From positions 310,001 through 374,000 of the forward strand of contig VWND01000064.1 in assembly GCA_009599575.1 (NCBI GenBank): a stretch of 64,000 nt of DNA, written 5' to 3'. Source of the DNA: Blumeriella jaapii (taxonomy: Eukaryota; Ascomycota; Leotiomycetes; Helotiales; Drepanopezizaceae). The notes beneath the pieces are model-generated. The model made no database searches and had not been told where the DNA came from. It saw nothing but the letters and a program-made list of their open reading frames with translations. The stretch's first letter is position 1, and every line of letters begins with the position of its first letter. Of the stretch, positions 21,120 through 33,489 are shown one piece after another. The position numbers were made by a program, and so were the translations under genes.

Positions 21120-23937
21120 CAATTTTTTTGGCGCTTAATTTGAAAGACTTCAGTTACATTTTTTTTCCTTTGGGTGCAAAGGTCGAAACATCATGGTGAC
21201 GAGTATATATGGTCGTGATATTGTCGATTTCACGGATCTGTTTCACGGGACTTATTTATATGTTGATGAGCACAGCTCTCCTGGTAGACAAGCCCGAAGA
21301 AATAGTAGAAAAACAATCAGACACAAAGAGACCATGGTGTAAACCGGAACTGGAGCTGCTGCTCTTGATCAGCAGATCAGATCTAAAAAGATCCTGCTTA
21401 TCTTATACCGACTGCAATATTTATTCTGGATGCTGTATCTTAAGTATCGTTATGTTTATTATCTTCGAGTGACTGGCGTGCGTAGTAGTATCAACGAAAA
21501 CTCTTGAAAGGGCGTTAGAAGAATACTTTTAGTAGCCTTCTGACACCACGTACCGACTCTTATCTTGTTTACTTTCCCTCGCTTAAAAACGACTCTGCCA
21601 AGCCCCAACAAGCGGCTTTCCTTAGAAACCGAGACTGCGCTCTAAACCTACCAGTACCGCATCCTCCCACCCAAAGAGATTTTCGGAGTTACCATAATAT
21701 GCATCTCGTGTTGCTTCGACGCGCTTGTGTACCTGACTTTGTCTCCCTATATACTAGGTCGGCGGCTTGTGCTGCCTTTGTACGCTCCCCTGCTGGAAGC
21801 CGAGACTCGATCCGAAGACTCGGCACATAGTCATCCATGATCCAGTTGCTAGTAGCTAGAATATCTGCTCGTGAAATGGGCAAGATCTACAGACGGCTAA
21901 CGAACAGCCCGATCTCAATGTCCCGAAACGCAAACCCCTCGAAGAAACCTGGCTACACTTGGTGACCTGCTTGAAATCTCCGCACTGTACACTGAGTCAA
22001 TGGCGAAGATGGCTTTTTAAAAATTGCGAGACTGGATCGTGGATAGCTCGATGTCGCGGACGTCGGTGGGGTGTTGATTGAGTCTGCGACGCGGAGAGGA
22101 ATACTGAGAGGAAGGATGGTCTCGTGCCTGGATCGGATCCGGTTGCAAATTGCTACATGTGTATTGTTAACAGGAATCGGCCGAGTACGCACCAATATTC
22201 TTCCGCTCGCTTGACATACTGAGCGTCCAGGATATGCTTGTATAGACCGCGAAATCCAGAATGACGTCGCGCGGAGACCGAGGCAGACAAATAAAAGATG
22301 GAGGAACAAATGAAACAACGCTACGGGTATGTACAGTATACAGTACCTGCTACTACTACGTCAGTGCCACAAAAGTTGATACTTTATTGACAGACGATTA
22401 GCGGTGAACAGTTCAATGGCGCCTGCCGGGTACGATTTCGATGCTTTTACACATGCGAGTATGTATTAAAGGGAATTGCGCATGCGCGCCTGTACGCAGG
22501 CATTAGCTACGTCCAGAGAGATTTCAATAACAGCGACACATGACGGTCCGATGCCACGCGGCAGGTCAACATGTATTGCCGCAGTGTTTCCCACTCTTTT
22601 TGCAAGCACGGTATACGCACGAGTGATATAGAGAGTGGATCTGTTTCAGATAGAAATGTCTTGTAAGAAGAACTCTGTTTGCTCGCTTAGAACGGGTGCC
22701 TGAAGTATTATGGCTAGATTCCACCGGTATATATATCATCAGTAATAAGGGCTGGGCAATTGGGAGAAACAGGTTATACTCGTTGCTCCTTATGCTGGAT
22801 ACTGAGAACCTCCAAAGAAAATACTTATCACTACGCATGGTATACTAACCTTAACTTCCAATTATTCAACCACTCTCCATCAATACGTGTAAATATCGAA
22901 CAGCATTTCTTCTTGATGAAGCAATGCAATGAATATTAATCGATGGATCAGGTCCTTGAGAAAAGAACGTACCAGGTAAAAAGAACACGACAGAAATGAG
23001 CTTAGAGAGCGGCGTAAATCCTCGATCAGTAGTAGTAGTAGCAGCAGCTGTGCTTGCGGTGTACGAGAAATAAACGAGAGGTGGTTTTTTACTTCTCCTT
23101 ACGAAACACCGGTTTCACACATAAGCGAGTCGAAACTACATGCTTCGTACTTTGTAACTTCGTTTGATGTTGATGACATGTTTGAGAGTTCTCGCGTGGG
23201 AGGGATATGTCAAGTTTCAAGAGGATGGGGACGGTCTGGATGATCGCCTATGGCGGTAGTGCAAAGGAAGGAACACAATTTGACTCGTAATTTTCTAAAG
23301 ACCCGAGTTTAAGGTTAAGGTTGAGATTATATTGTTTTTTTCTAGGTATCCAAGACACTCTATGCCGCCCCTCGGGGTGCGAGGCCGTCGGCGATGACGA
23401 TCTCACGGGCTAAATTCAATACCTGTACGCAGTGCTTGGTACGAATCTTTAGCTTTCTCGACTACAATTATCCTTTTCTTCTGCGGCAGAAAAGGATGAT
23501 TGTATTTGGAATCAGTCTAGAAAGCCAAAATTAAGCAATCGACACGTAGCGACTTCGAGGAGATTTCCTTTGCCGGCGATCCGAGATACTTTTTTACGAT
23601 TACCCATAATGCTACGATTTTTCAATGAAAGCAGTACAGCGTCGTCGAGTAACCGCTTTACCGATGTAACCGACTCAAGAGCATATTTGAAGGGGGAAAA
23701 TATGTCGGTGAAGCGAATACGCCGAATAGCTGCAAGCAGCAATTACATCGGCGTAGATGAAAAAACGGTCGAACAACAACTCGGCCTCGCTAATTTGAAA
23801 ACTCCAAGACACCGCGGAATCACATCCCCGGGATATGCATTTCAAAAAAGCTTTTTCGTCGTAATCGCGGTTGTTACTTTTGTGATGTTGACAAACTTTA
23901 TGGTGTTTGAAATTATTGAAAGTCATTCCTTAGAAAT
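21120..23937. other. Intergenic, no convincing gene
   Basis: About 2.8 kb of AT-rich DNA with scattered short frames. The frame 23570-23977 (135 codons) looks coding in length, but its last 13 codons lie inside a LINE fragment and the rest has no recognisable domain. Confidence 0.4.
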
Positions 23938-24120
23938 TATGGAAAACCATTCCGCCTGTAACAAAAGGCTCAAATAGCGGGTCCATTAGCGAAACATCTC
24001 TTTTAAATAACTGTTTATTTTTGTATCTCAAAACATCCAGCTTAGCACGTTTCCAATGCCCTACGTGAGGCTTGAGATGGTTATGGCCCTCCAGACGTTC
24101 AACAAAATTATCATCCTCGT
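23938..24120 (+). mobile_element. LINE 3'-end fragment, decayed
   Basis: This matches the 3' part of the LINE at 42672-42870: ATGGAAAACCATTCCGCC near 23938, AAATAGCGG, a shared AGCTTAGCACGTTTCC segment, then CCTCCAGACGTT and a short TTATCATCCTC tail. It is more diverged than the 15.8-kb copy and carries an altered middle, so it is an older insertion. Confidence 0.65.
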
Positions 24121-24995
24121 AAGATATTCATCCCAGGCGAAATAATTACACCCCGAGGATTGGAAACAAGGGTTTCGACTAGGAGAACCAGGGTTTCTGG
24201 GGGTAATTAATTTGCCAGAGCCGAAGAACACAGTGTCTTTCAAGATGCATAATAGTACAGTAAATTGCGATAAGAAAAGCAGATGGTTATCGAATCTCCA
24301 CTTAACTGTAAGAAACTCAAAGCTCAACACGAGTAAGTTGTACTCCATACTAGAAGTAAATCCTGCAAGTGAAAGAAAGAACCCCACAAAACTCGAAAAC
24401 ATTAACTGAACTTCGCAATTTAAACGAAAATTTTTGCGGAGTACTCCATATGTCCAGTAACTACGAAGTAATCTGAACCTGCATCACACCATTACAAGTG
24501 CCCCCCAAAAAGAAGAGAAAAACCAAGAAGCAGCCCACGTACTTCTACTGGCGTTGCCATACATAGGAAGCATGTTTTTCTAATTATAATTTCAACAATT
24601 TCCATCTCAAAAGGTGGGTAACAACGCTTGCGCCTCAAACTTCTGCTTCGACTTCTAAAGCTACATCTTACAGTGTACATACTACTAGCTGCATTAGCTC
24701 ATTCGGGTACAGAATCCAAGTCAAAAGCGCGGAACTCTACGATGGAAGAAATGACGATTTGCATGACTCAATTTAGAGTTGGCAATCTGCCCCTCTGCAC
24801 ACGGCCTGAGAAACTCAAACCTCGAGTTTTTGAGTTTGTGTACGCGGAAAGGAAGTCAAAAAAGAACATTGGGTTTAATTTCCGGGACAAGTAGTAATCT
24901 ACACTGACATGAACATGATGCATTTACTCTGTGTATGTGGACATACGGAGTAGATGATCGCATGCAGAGGATCGACAGCAGGAGTCGGAGGAGAA
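24121..24995. other. Intergenic, 3' of the polymerase gene
   Basis: No gene is recognised in this AT-rich gap. Confidence 0.4.
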
Positions 24996-26988
24996 TCATC
25001 CCCCCGAGACATGGAACCGTTCGTGAGCAGCCATGGCAAACGCAGGCATAACAGCACCGCACTCACCGCACTGCTCCCGATCCTCGTCATCTTCCTCGGC
25101 ATCCTCCCACACGCCGTTCTCATCAACAGAGTTCTGCGTAGCAAGTATGGCATCCTCCGAGCCTACCATGACACTGCCCGCTACTTCAGCTCCAGCAGTC
25201 GGATCTGTTTGGACATCGTCAGATGGCCCGGCACTTGCTTCTCTTGCCACCAGGTCAGGAGGCACGTCTTTGTCTTCCACTTTCCAGTCCTTGAGTACCT
25301 CCTCCTGCCTCTTGAACATGCGGCCGATGTCTCGCCCGCCGCCTTTCCCATCCTCGCTTGCTGTTTCGACCATGTTCGTCACACCGAGATTTATGAGGCT
25401 CAAGTTCCACCCTGAGGGGTAAGGGTGGAGCTTGCGGAACATTGGCGTTAGCGTTTCTTGAACGAGCTTCTCAACGGTTGCATCAATGCTGTCCTTGAGA
25501 TTGAAAACAGAACTGGGAAGAGGTCCGGATCTGGAGATCCGATTGAAAGCCCTTATCCTCGTCCCGTCTGCATTCATAGGAGGTCGTGGTCTGGTTGAGA
25601 GACGGACGGTTTTGGGGTGAGCGGTCCATCGCTTCGTGGGTACTTCTGCATCTTCGTCGTCCTCGAGCAAGTCTACGTGCATTCGCTTGATTAGACTGGT
25701 GGCAAGTACTCGCAGCTCCTTCAACACTTCTGGAAGTGTATCCAGTCGGACGTACGAATCCTCGATGCTGATTTGAGTTGGCACGTTTTTGGCCTTCTGG
25801 ACCTCATTGTCGTCGATGCCGTGGATCAGCCCCCAAGCCTTCCCACCGATTCCTCGCTCTGCGCCCGGGCCACCTAGGAGTTTCTCAAGCAGCTCAGGAC
25901 CCATACCGGGGAAGAGCCGAACGTCACGGACAGTGATCGACTCCTTCGTCCCACCGTAAATCAAACCCTTCTCGCAATCCGCGGGGCGGGAGAGGATGTG
26001 ATCCCGAATCCGCTGGGACATCCTAAATCCTATACCCGGAATTTTGCCAATGTCGTGATGGTCAATGAACCTTGTGACATTACTCTCTACGGATTCTGGA
26101 CCATTTGATTGGCAGGTGACATAGGGAGGTAACATCGTCGTTTGTCCTTTTGGCTTATTCAAGTTTCCAACAAGCTTGCTTACCAACTTGTTCGTAGAGA
26201 TGCCCACGGTTGACGAGTATCCCTTCTCTTCTTCCAACCTCCATCTCAAATGTTGTGCTAGGTGCGATCCAAGAATAAGACGTGTCATGAGGGCGTCATC
26301 ACTATCGTGCCTCGGGTCGAGTCGGTGAGAACCCTCGGGTGGATAAACATGGCCTGCAATGATCGTTGCGTCGAAAACAAACCCGACGGTCGGATCCTTA
26401 CGTTTGAGTTGCAGGAACGAGCTGGCAAGGTCGTGCGGGTTCAGAAGATCAACGTTGAAATCCACAATATCGGTTACGTCCATGAACACCTCATCGAAGC
26501 CCAACCGCTCGACTCGCCCGCCCCACGTAAACGATTCCAGGAACTTGTAGTTGGATTTTGATGCATCCCGGAACCTGCCCAGTTCCTCGCCCAGGACGAT
26601 CACTACGTCGGGACAAATCGTTTTCGCATCGGTGATCAGCTGAAGTTTCCTCAGGCCCCGTCGCCTGGCCTCGTAGTTACAGGTCACGATGATCTGTTTC
26701 TAGGCTGACTTAGTGGCTGAGGCACCGCAGATGGTGGATGGCAATAATGGTTACCTGTTGCACAGCCTATTGCATAGTCCGTCAGCCCTGATCTATATAT
26801 GGGCGTGCACCACACAACGTACCAAGGGCAAAGACTTCAATTCTGGGCGCTCGTGCTCGAACACGGCCGCGTAGAAGCAATCGTAATCCTAGAAGCTGTC
26901 AGGGTTACGAGAGACGCTGTCGTATTCGCGCAGGGCGACGTACGAAATGGATTACAATTCTATTGTCGTTCCTCCTAGGCTTGGCCAT
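24996..26988 (-). CDS. Y-family DNA polymerase iota homologue with a 12-nt microexon
   Basis: This is a low-fidelity translesion polymerase of the nucleus. Exons are 26944-26988, 26823-26888, 26755-26766 and 24996-26699, encoding 608 residues. Exon 1-2 give VIHFDYDCFYAAVFE with the first catalytic Asp. Exon 3 is only 12 nt (AVQQ) and joins LPL to KQIIVTCNYEARRRGL, exactly the expected motif order. LGFDEVFMDV supplies the second Asp-Glu pair of the palm. Helix-hairpin-helix regions include IPGIGF and FPGMGPELLEKLLGG, and a little-finger domain follows. The C-terminus has CGECGAVMPAFAMAAHERFH, a UBZ-like ubiquitin-binding zinc finger that would recruit the enzyme to ubiquitinated PCNA. All four exons join in frame with GT/AG introns of 55, 56 and 55 bp. 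The iota rather than eta/kappa assignment rests on overall likeness. Confidence 0.88.
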
Positions 26989-27847
26989 CATCGGGGTGGC
27001 GAGGGCTGGGACCGCTTGCGCACGCTGTTGACGTCCTCATAGTCATAGCAGCAGGAACACGAGATGCACACGCGGGCTGGATGATGATGAAAACTGGATT
27101 TGAAGGAGCCCAGACGCGCGGGGCATGGGAGTCGTTGTTGCCAGGGTCGCAGGGTCCCAGGGTCCAAACGCGAATGAATCGTGATGAATCGTGAGGTTCG
27201 AATGCAAATAATAGAACTTGAAGCTTTCGACGACGGCGTGTGAGGAACTGACTTGTGGCGAGCGGATTCTAAAAATAAGCTATGCCGAACTTGGACTCCG
27301 CTCCGTCCCGCTCCGCTCGCTCTGCCACGCTTCCTTGCCCCATTGAGCTGTTCCCCCGCGGGGCGGAAGTGGTGGAAGTGGAGGCGCCAAGGCCATATCA
27401 TTCATCGGGAAGGTTTCTCAACGTTATCTACCATGTAGAGACGTTACTGTAATCTTGTGGTGGATACGGAAGCAGATTAACTGGTGAGTGTGGTCCAAGT
27501 CGAAGTAATAACCTCTTGGGCGGCTGACGTTACGTCAAACATCCTCCGCCGACGTGATCAGAGAAGGGTTAGGATGAGATCCATAATGGGATCGTTACCT
27601 ACCAGGGAAGATGGGATTGATCCATAGGAAGGAAGGATATAGGATCAAAATACCTGTGGGATCGACTAGATGAGCTGGCTGGGCTGGCCCACGTCTGCAA
27701 GCAGGGTCTCCATTTTTATAGTCTCTTGATCCTTCTCTGTGCATCTGAATCCTTGCGCAAAGCTTCGGTTTTCTTTTCCTGGCTTATCAGTACTTAATTC
27801 CTGAACTGTGTGGAAACGATCTGTCCCCCTTGCTAAACCTTTAGCTA
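26989..27847. other. Upstream region of the polymerase gene; no gene seen
   Basis: GC-richer intergenic DNA with no conserved reading frame. Open frames at 26988-27438 on both strands are probably chance. Confidence 0.4.
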
Positions 27848-27952
27848 ATAGACTTCTCTGTGATAGACTTCTCTCTGATAGACTCCGGGCTAATAGACTT
27901 CGGGCTAATAGACTTCTGGCCAAAAGACTTTGGGCTAATAGACTTCGACAGC
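27848..27952. repeat. Seven tandem copies of a 15-bp unit
   Basis: Units of about ATAGACTTCKGGCTA start at 27848, 27863, 27878, 27893, 27908, 27923 and 27938, with substitutions between copies. On the minus strand the frame reads as repeats of RSLLA within an 85-codon ORF; I see no other support for coding. Confidence 0.8.
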
Positions 27953-28617
27953 ACTGTACCGAGGAGCTATTAGACTCTTAGCTATTGGAAACATGGGGAG
28001 GGGGGCAAGGGGAATGCTTTTAATCATGAAACCTTCCCTGATGCCGCGTGTCTCACTGTGAGTTTGGAGTACAAATGCAGGCCGTCGCAGCCCCGTTGTT
28101 TATGAGGTCGCCTTCCAGGGTTCCTGGCTGGCACTGCTCTTGACGGGCAGGGCCCCAATAGAGGCTTGAGAGCCGTCCAGAATAGCTCTTTGGCCCGTCA
28201 ATCTATTAAAGTCAAACGGTGCTGACAGGCGCGCAGCAGGGGCGGTGGCAATCACCTCGCCTATCGGGCGTCGGTGATGTGAGTGCTGAGCTTCGAACGG
28301 CCTGCATGCCGCGACTTAATAAGACTCGACCTCACCTCGTCCCTGGGCGCTTCAAGGAAGACTCTCCGCCAACAGATCCTGCCTCCCGCGCTCCAACAAC
28401 CGATCGATCAATCAATCTGTCTATCAATCAACCAATCCTCTATATCCAGCAGTGGAGCCCGGATCCCAAGCTTAATTGATGCCCAAGTCGGGCGTTGCAT
28501 TCTACGTGTTGTCGCTCTTATATCTACATACATCCCGAGACCCTTCCCTTCGCAGAATCCAAGCGCTGTCGGCCTCCAACCAACAATACCTGGGTCGTAG
28601 CATCGGAGCCATCGACC
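27953..28617. other. Intergenic/5' region of the 28618 gene
   Basis: No gene recognised. There are CAATCAAT repeats near 28405-28440 and no clear TATA box. Confidence 0.4.
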
Positions 28618-29847
28618 ATGCTTGCTTCTATCAGGACGTGCTCACCAGCTACCATGTCTCTGGATTCGCAGCAGCCCTCGCCGCCCAAGAGGCCTCGGCT
28701 CTCACTTCAGATCAAACCAGCGGCGGCGGCCCGAACACTGGGCAAGTCGACGACGGCCTTGAATGCAGACATAGATCTATCCTCTCCTACGGCACTCAAC
28801 ACACTCTCCAACGCGTACGCGGCTGCCATGGAGAATGCCTCCCCCAGGAGCGCCAGACCTCTGGCTGCAAAGTCAACCGGGCGGACCTCCTTACGACTTG
28901 AGACTTCCAATATCACCGGTAATGGCAGTTATGTCCACCATTCACACCGCACGCAGACCCCCGGCCCTTTCTCTATCGCAGATCCAGATACACCAAGCTC
29001 GGCGTGTCCCAGCTACCTCAAATCTCCTAGCTCCCATTCTCAGAGCGAGCCACAACCCGTCCCGGCCCATTTCACCGTTACGCCTCCCCAATCTGCGGGA
29101 TCTGAGCGGCCAGTGCCCAGGATTTTCACATTTGCTGCCAACTCCGGCGCAACTTCACCCAGTACCCCCAGAACTCCGCGACGCCGGGTGACAATCTGTG
29201 GTCAGAGCGCTCCGTACTCCCACCCGAGAGCTTTGCACAGCATCTTGCGCAACTCACCCCTGCCTCCACGGAGTTCAGTAACACCAGCAACGTCAAGCCA
29301 GGTCTTGATGCGCCCCGCGGACAAGTCGTCCAAGAAGGTCGGCTACAACGATCCCCTAACCCAAACGATCACTACCAATAAATACGTCAAATCGCACATC
29401 GAACTCTTAGCAGAAGACTCCCCGCATTCCGCGACGGATCCTGAGGCGGAGCAGATCGAGGCGCTCGACTCGGTACTGGGGTACACCGATGGTGAGACCC
29501 GAGACGGTGGCCAAACCCCCGGCCCGTTCGAGGAGATGCAGAGGCGCATGGCAGAGAGCGACTTTGAGACGCCAGCAACGCGAAAACGCAAGCGCCGGGA
29601 GAAGAAGCGCAAGTGGGAGTGGACGATCAACGCGACGGAGATGGACGACGGAGACGACGAGCCCACTGGACGGGCGCCGTTGACGGCGGTGATGTTGGAG
29701 CAGAACCCCATTTCTGCTATCCGGAGGGTCTCGTCGGAATCTGAGAGCTCGGAGGGGACGGAAGACTCGGAGATGGAAGACAGAGATGAGGCTGGGAGTG
29801 GACATAGTGATGATGGCGGACAGCCGACGACGAGTCAGTCGCTGTAG
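28618..29847 (+). CDS. Conserved-looking basic/acidic nuclear protein, function unknown
   Basis: One exon encodes 409 residues from the ATG at 28618 (context CGACCATGC). The N-terminus has PPKRPRLSL, a nuclear-localisation-like patch. The middle is Ser/Pro-rich, with many S/TP sites that could be phosphorylated (TPGPFS, SPSTPRTPRRRV). A central segment, ILRNSPLPP...KKVGYNDPLTQTITTNKYVKSHIELLAED, looks like the conserved core. Near the C-terminus a strongly basic run, TRKRKRREKKRKWEWTI, precedes an acidic Glu/Asp/Ser tail. The frame has no introns and no in-frame lesions. The mix of NLS-like patches and an acidic tail suggests a chromatin or RNA-associated role, but I do not recognise a named family. 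Confidence 0.72.
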   Translation: MLASIRTCSPATMSLDSQQPSPPKRPRLSLQIKPAAAARTLGKSTTALNADIDLSSPTALNTLSNAYAAAMENASPRSARPLAAKSTGRTSLRLETSNITGNGSYVHHSHRTQTPGPFSIADPDTPSSACPSYLKSPSSHSQSEPQPVPAHFTVTPPQSAGSERPVPRIFTFAANSGATSPSTPRTPRRRVTICGQSAPYSHPRALHSILRNSPLPPRSSVTPATSSQVLMRPADKSSKKVGYNDPLTQTITTNKYVKSHIELLAEDSPHSATDPEAEQIEALDSVLGYTDGETRDGGQTPGPFEEMQRRMAESDFETPATRKRKRREKKRKWEWTINATEMDDGDDEPTGRAPLTAVMLEQNPISAIRRVSSESESSEGTEDSEMEDRDEAGSGHSDDGGQPTTSQSL

Positions 29848-30392
29848 ACGATACGCTGTCTCTATTTGTACGCAACGGGACAAGATTCCCGCAATAAATG
29901 ATGAGTGTGTCATCCATGATCATCCAAATTTCCTCGCCTCGGTAACCTGATTTCTCTTCATCAACTTTTCGTGACTTTCAGAGCATGTGATTTATCTCTG
30001 GATAGGAAATTTCCAGTTCCCAGGTCTTTTTGCACGCAGCGCCAACACGCTTTGTAGCTTAAGAAGAACTCGAGGGAGAGTTGTTGAAGCGGGTGTTGCT
30101 TTACCTGAAAAGAGAACCCCCGCACCCTGCTCGCTAAAGAAAGTACATAGAGGCTCCGAGCCAAATATCCATCGACGCCAGCACGAGATCCCATTCTCTT
30201 TCTTCTCTCTAACTGAACACCCCATGTGATTTAAAGTGTACATTGTCTCTGTCTGGTCCTCCGAGCAACATTCACGTTGACCGTTTAACACAGAAATTTT
30301 CGTGGCCGTAGAGTAGTCGAGTGCTCCTCGTCATTTTTCGTCCTCAGACGGAAAGAGCGATATGCCCTCTAAACTGCCTACTTGAAATACGG
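29848..30392. other. Intergenic, no gene seen
   Basis: A 545-bp gap between two same-strand genes. No RNA gene or repeat is recognised. Confidence 0.4.
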
Positions 30393-31982
30393 ATGGATCT
30401 GAAGTGTTTACTCACCTCTCATCCACGCAACACCGCAGGAGTCTCGGTAGTAGACACTCGCTCTTGTGCTTGGAAAGGCTACCGATACGATTTCTCAACG
30501 TGGCCGCCACTCGAGATGGTAAGTGTCGAGAGTTTATTTGAGATGGCAGACCTGGGCTTCTCTCCCTCGGACGAGCCATTTCCGCGTCAGTCAGGACAGG
30601 CGCTCTCGGAGTCTGTGAAGCCGCTTCGGCGGTCTTGGGACCTTATTGAACGTATGTATCAGCCAAACCTAGTCCTGCTTTCGATTGTCCAGAATCCCTC
30701 GCTCGCGCCCCCAAACCTCGCCCCCTGGCCGGGCAGCCCCGGAGACTTCTAATGTGATACAGTTGATGATATACGGCCCATTGAAAATTCGGATCACGGC
30801 GACTTCTTCCGGGAGGACGAGCAATGCCCGCTCGCGACGACAGAAGTCTGGCGGTTTCCGAAACTGCGGCAGATCACCAAGCTGAGAAGCGTGAGCGAGT
30901 GCGAGTGCGAGTGCGAGGACAAGCAGATGCTTGGTGCTGTGGGTACGGAGAAGAAGCCCCTATGGGGTTTGATCGGGGCACTGCCGCGGTGGAAGTGGCC
31001 GACATGGAGGCCGAAGACGAGGAGTGAGGGATTAACGATGATAGAGGAGTTGCGGACTCGTAAGGGCCCTTGGGTCTGCTCTTATCCGCGTTGTTCAATC
31101 TGGGTCTACCAAAACAAGCGATCTTGGCTTGGCCTCTCTAAAGCGTGTCTTTGCTGACCTGCTCGCTTGCTAGGGCTTCTGTGCTCGATGTCGAGAAGGA
31201 CGCGAATACTAACAATGGCTCCTGTGAAGGTAGGCTTACCCCTTCCCTCGAGCATACCTTGTCTCGGGCAGTTTCCCACATTTACGCTGTAACAGATTTG
31301 GGAGGCTTTGGAAGCAGAGCGGCCGCCTCGAGGCAGGCTTCCTGAGCAAGGTGATGCCACCAGTTTCCCAATTATGCTAGAAGACATCACAAACAAATCT
31401 GGCCCGCATCCTCTGCAATTACAGCCAACCAAGCCTGGACTTCACTTTAAAAATGGACAAAAGCCAGAGGTTAGAGTCACTGTGGCTGCTCATTCGCCAG
31501 GCAGCCTCAGTGCACCAAGGTATCGTAGTCGTGGCTCCAGATCATCTCGTGGCCTTGGCTTAGTAACCGACAATCCCCACGAGGCCACAAGAGAGGATTT
31601 CAAGCGTCAGGAGGAGAGTATTATGCCAACACCCCAGCCGTGTACCGTTGTTGGATGCTTCCCTCAGTCTCCCGGTGACCGCAAAGATGGCATCGAGAAA
31701 TTCGACGATCCAACTCGGCTATTCAGAATACCGAGACGAGGAGAAAGCGATGCGAGGGGGTGGGAAAGGATTCTTTCGGTGAGGATATTGAGAGGTTTTG
31801 GTGTGTACCTGGTCAGCTCTCATTTTCTTCCAAGGAGAACGGCGGTTACTGCTTGGACCCTGGCTCTGTATATTATCGCTTTAGCAGCGGGTAAGCCCGA
31901 CAGCCACCCTGCTTTAGACAAGCTGAACTTCTTAGCACTTGTCGCTTTGATGGCTATCATTAGCAGTCTGGAGAATATCTGA
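30393..31982 (+). CDS. Hypothetical protein with C-terminal hydrophobic segments
   Basis: A four-exon model (30393-30651, 30763-31059, 31174-31229, 31296-31982) keeps frame through introns of 111, 114 and 66 bp with GT/AG ends and gives 432 residues. The central part is WPTWRPKTRSEG; exon 3 ends in MAPVK, followed by IWEALEAERPPRGRLPEQGD. The C-terminus has two hydrophobic stretches (TAWTLALYIIALAAG and LNFLALVALMAIISSL) that could be membrane helices. An alternative start at the ATG at 31215 (context AACAATGGCT) would give a shorter 233-residue protein. A GTAAGT at 30518 could also start another intron. I recognise no family, and the model is supported only by frame consistency at the junctions. 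Confidence 0.45.
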
Positions 31983-33487
31983 GGTGGTTGGAGGGGAGGA
32001 GGATGGAGAAATTCAGCTAGTATACTTGCTGTACAGACGCCAACACACCAAGATGAAAGCAAGGACTTGTATGAGAGATGCGCAGGCAAGAGAAAAATAC
32101 CATGGTAGATTACTTGCACGCTGGACGAACTCCAGGTACTAGCCTGGTGCAGCGGAACAGAAAAAGACGTTTCCTCGAAGTAGAATACTGAATTTAGCTA
32201 GCTCACACAACTCGTGAATGTCACATGCGGAATGTCACTCCCTCTTGAACTTCAGCTTTGCGAACCACAGAACGATCCAAAATGAAATGTTTTGACAGGC
32301 AATTGTTTCGATTGTACTGTACTGTACGCCTGCCTGCCTTTCATTCAATTGACATATATCATCACCCGAACCGCATCGCAAAGCAGGCCGAATTGAAACT
32401 ACCAAATATCCCTTCTTCTTCTTCTTCTTCTTTTTCCCAAGGCGGGAAGGCCGAAAAAAGAAAAGGCGCAGGGGGGGAAAGGTTAAAGGAATGAGAAGCA
32501 TACCTAAGTATGTAGGTACGGTATCACGAACCGAACCATTAAGATGCTCACCTCGAGAGCCAGCCAGTGAGTTAACTCCGTCAAGCAAACCCGCAAGGTT
32601 TCGACACTGCGTTTCCCCCCCCTCCTCTTCTCCTTTCATTCCCCTCGGCTCTTCCTTTTCACTTCTCGTCAAAACAGTCTTCAAACTTGCACGGCACCGA
32701 ATGGAAGGTTGGGTTGAAGCGTGTTCGACAAGGGGGGACAAGACCTCATGTTGTGAAACTCGCCGGCTATAGACTTTGGGAGAAGTCGGAGAGAGAAAGT
32801 CAAACGGGTAGGTGAAGTAGACCTACGGTATGTACTGTAATGTAATACAGTGCTTCTACTGTACTATGGTGCGGTACGTAGTGTACTGTACTGTATATGT
32901 CCGAAGTAAATTGCTGGTTCTAGGTCTGAGCGCGGTTCTGGTTCACTTGACTCCGTAAGTAAATAGTAGTACTGTACGCCGAAGAAGGGTATATATATAT
33001 TATAAAAGAGTATTATCCCACAGTAAACCTCTGCCGCCATGCCACGTTTCAGACCCGGATTCATGAATGTATTTTTTAAATTGTTCATCAAAGAAATTTT
33101 GTCAAGTAGTAAAAGTAATCATACCAAACCCGTTAACCCCACAAACCAACCTTTCTCAAAGGGGGGTGGGGTGGTTTGGATTCAAGATTGAATTGCTTCG
33201 AATCCGCCGACCTCACTTCACGTTAGGTTCACGACGCATACGGCGGCTCGAATGCAAGAGCTTATTCTGGAAACGCCTACGAAATGTACTGCAAAGCCGG
33301 GATCGCATCCAAAAAAGGCCATGTACTGTAATAGTAAAATACTGCTTAGTGAAGTTAATGGTGCTGTATGTAGCGCCAGGGTTTACGCACGGACCAGATA
33401 GATTTCTACCTACGTTATATACTCCTGGCACAAAGTCAAACCATATCGATCTTTATTGAACTTACGCGACTCAAGACGCGGGTTTAC
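31983..33487. other. Intergenic, rich in GTACTGTAC palindromes
   Basis: No gene is recognised. A CTT microsatellite lies at 32411-32430. Several TACTGTAC/TACAGTA palindromes are present (32316-32335, 32829-32900, 32966-32975, 33320-33330). Confidence 0.5.
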
Positions 33488-33489
33488 TA

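Noticed and set aside
23570..23977. 135-codon plus-strand open frame
   Set aside because: Its C-terminus lies in a LINE fragment and the remainder shows no recognisable family.
26755..26830. Suspected frameshift in the polymerase gene between LPL and the VQQ motif
   Set aside because: Careful reading shows exon 2 ends in phase 0 and a 12-nt microexon restores frame with canonical splice sites.
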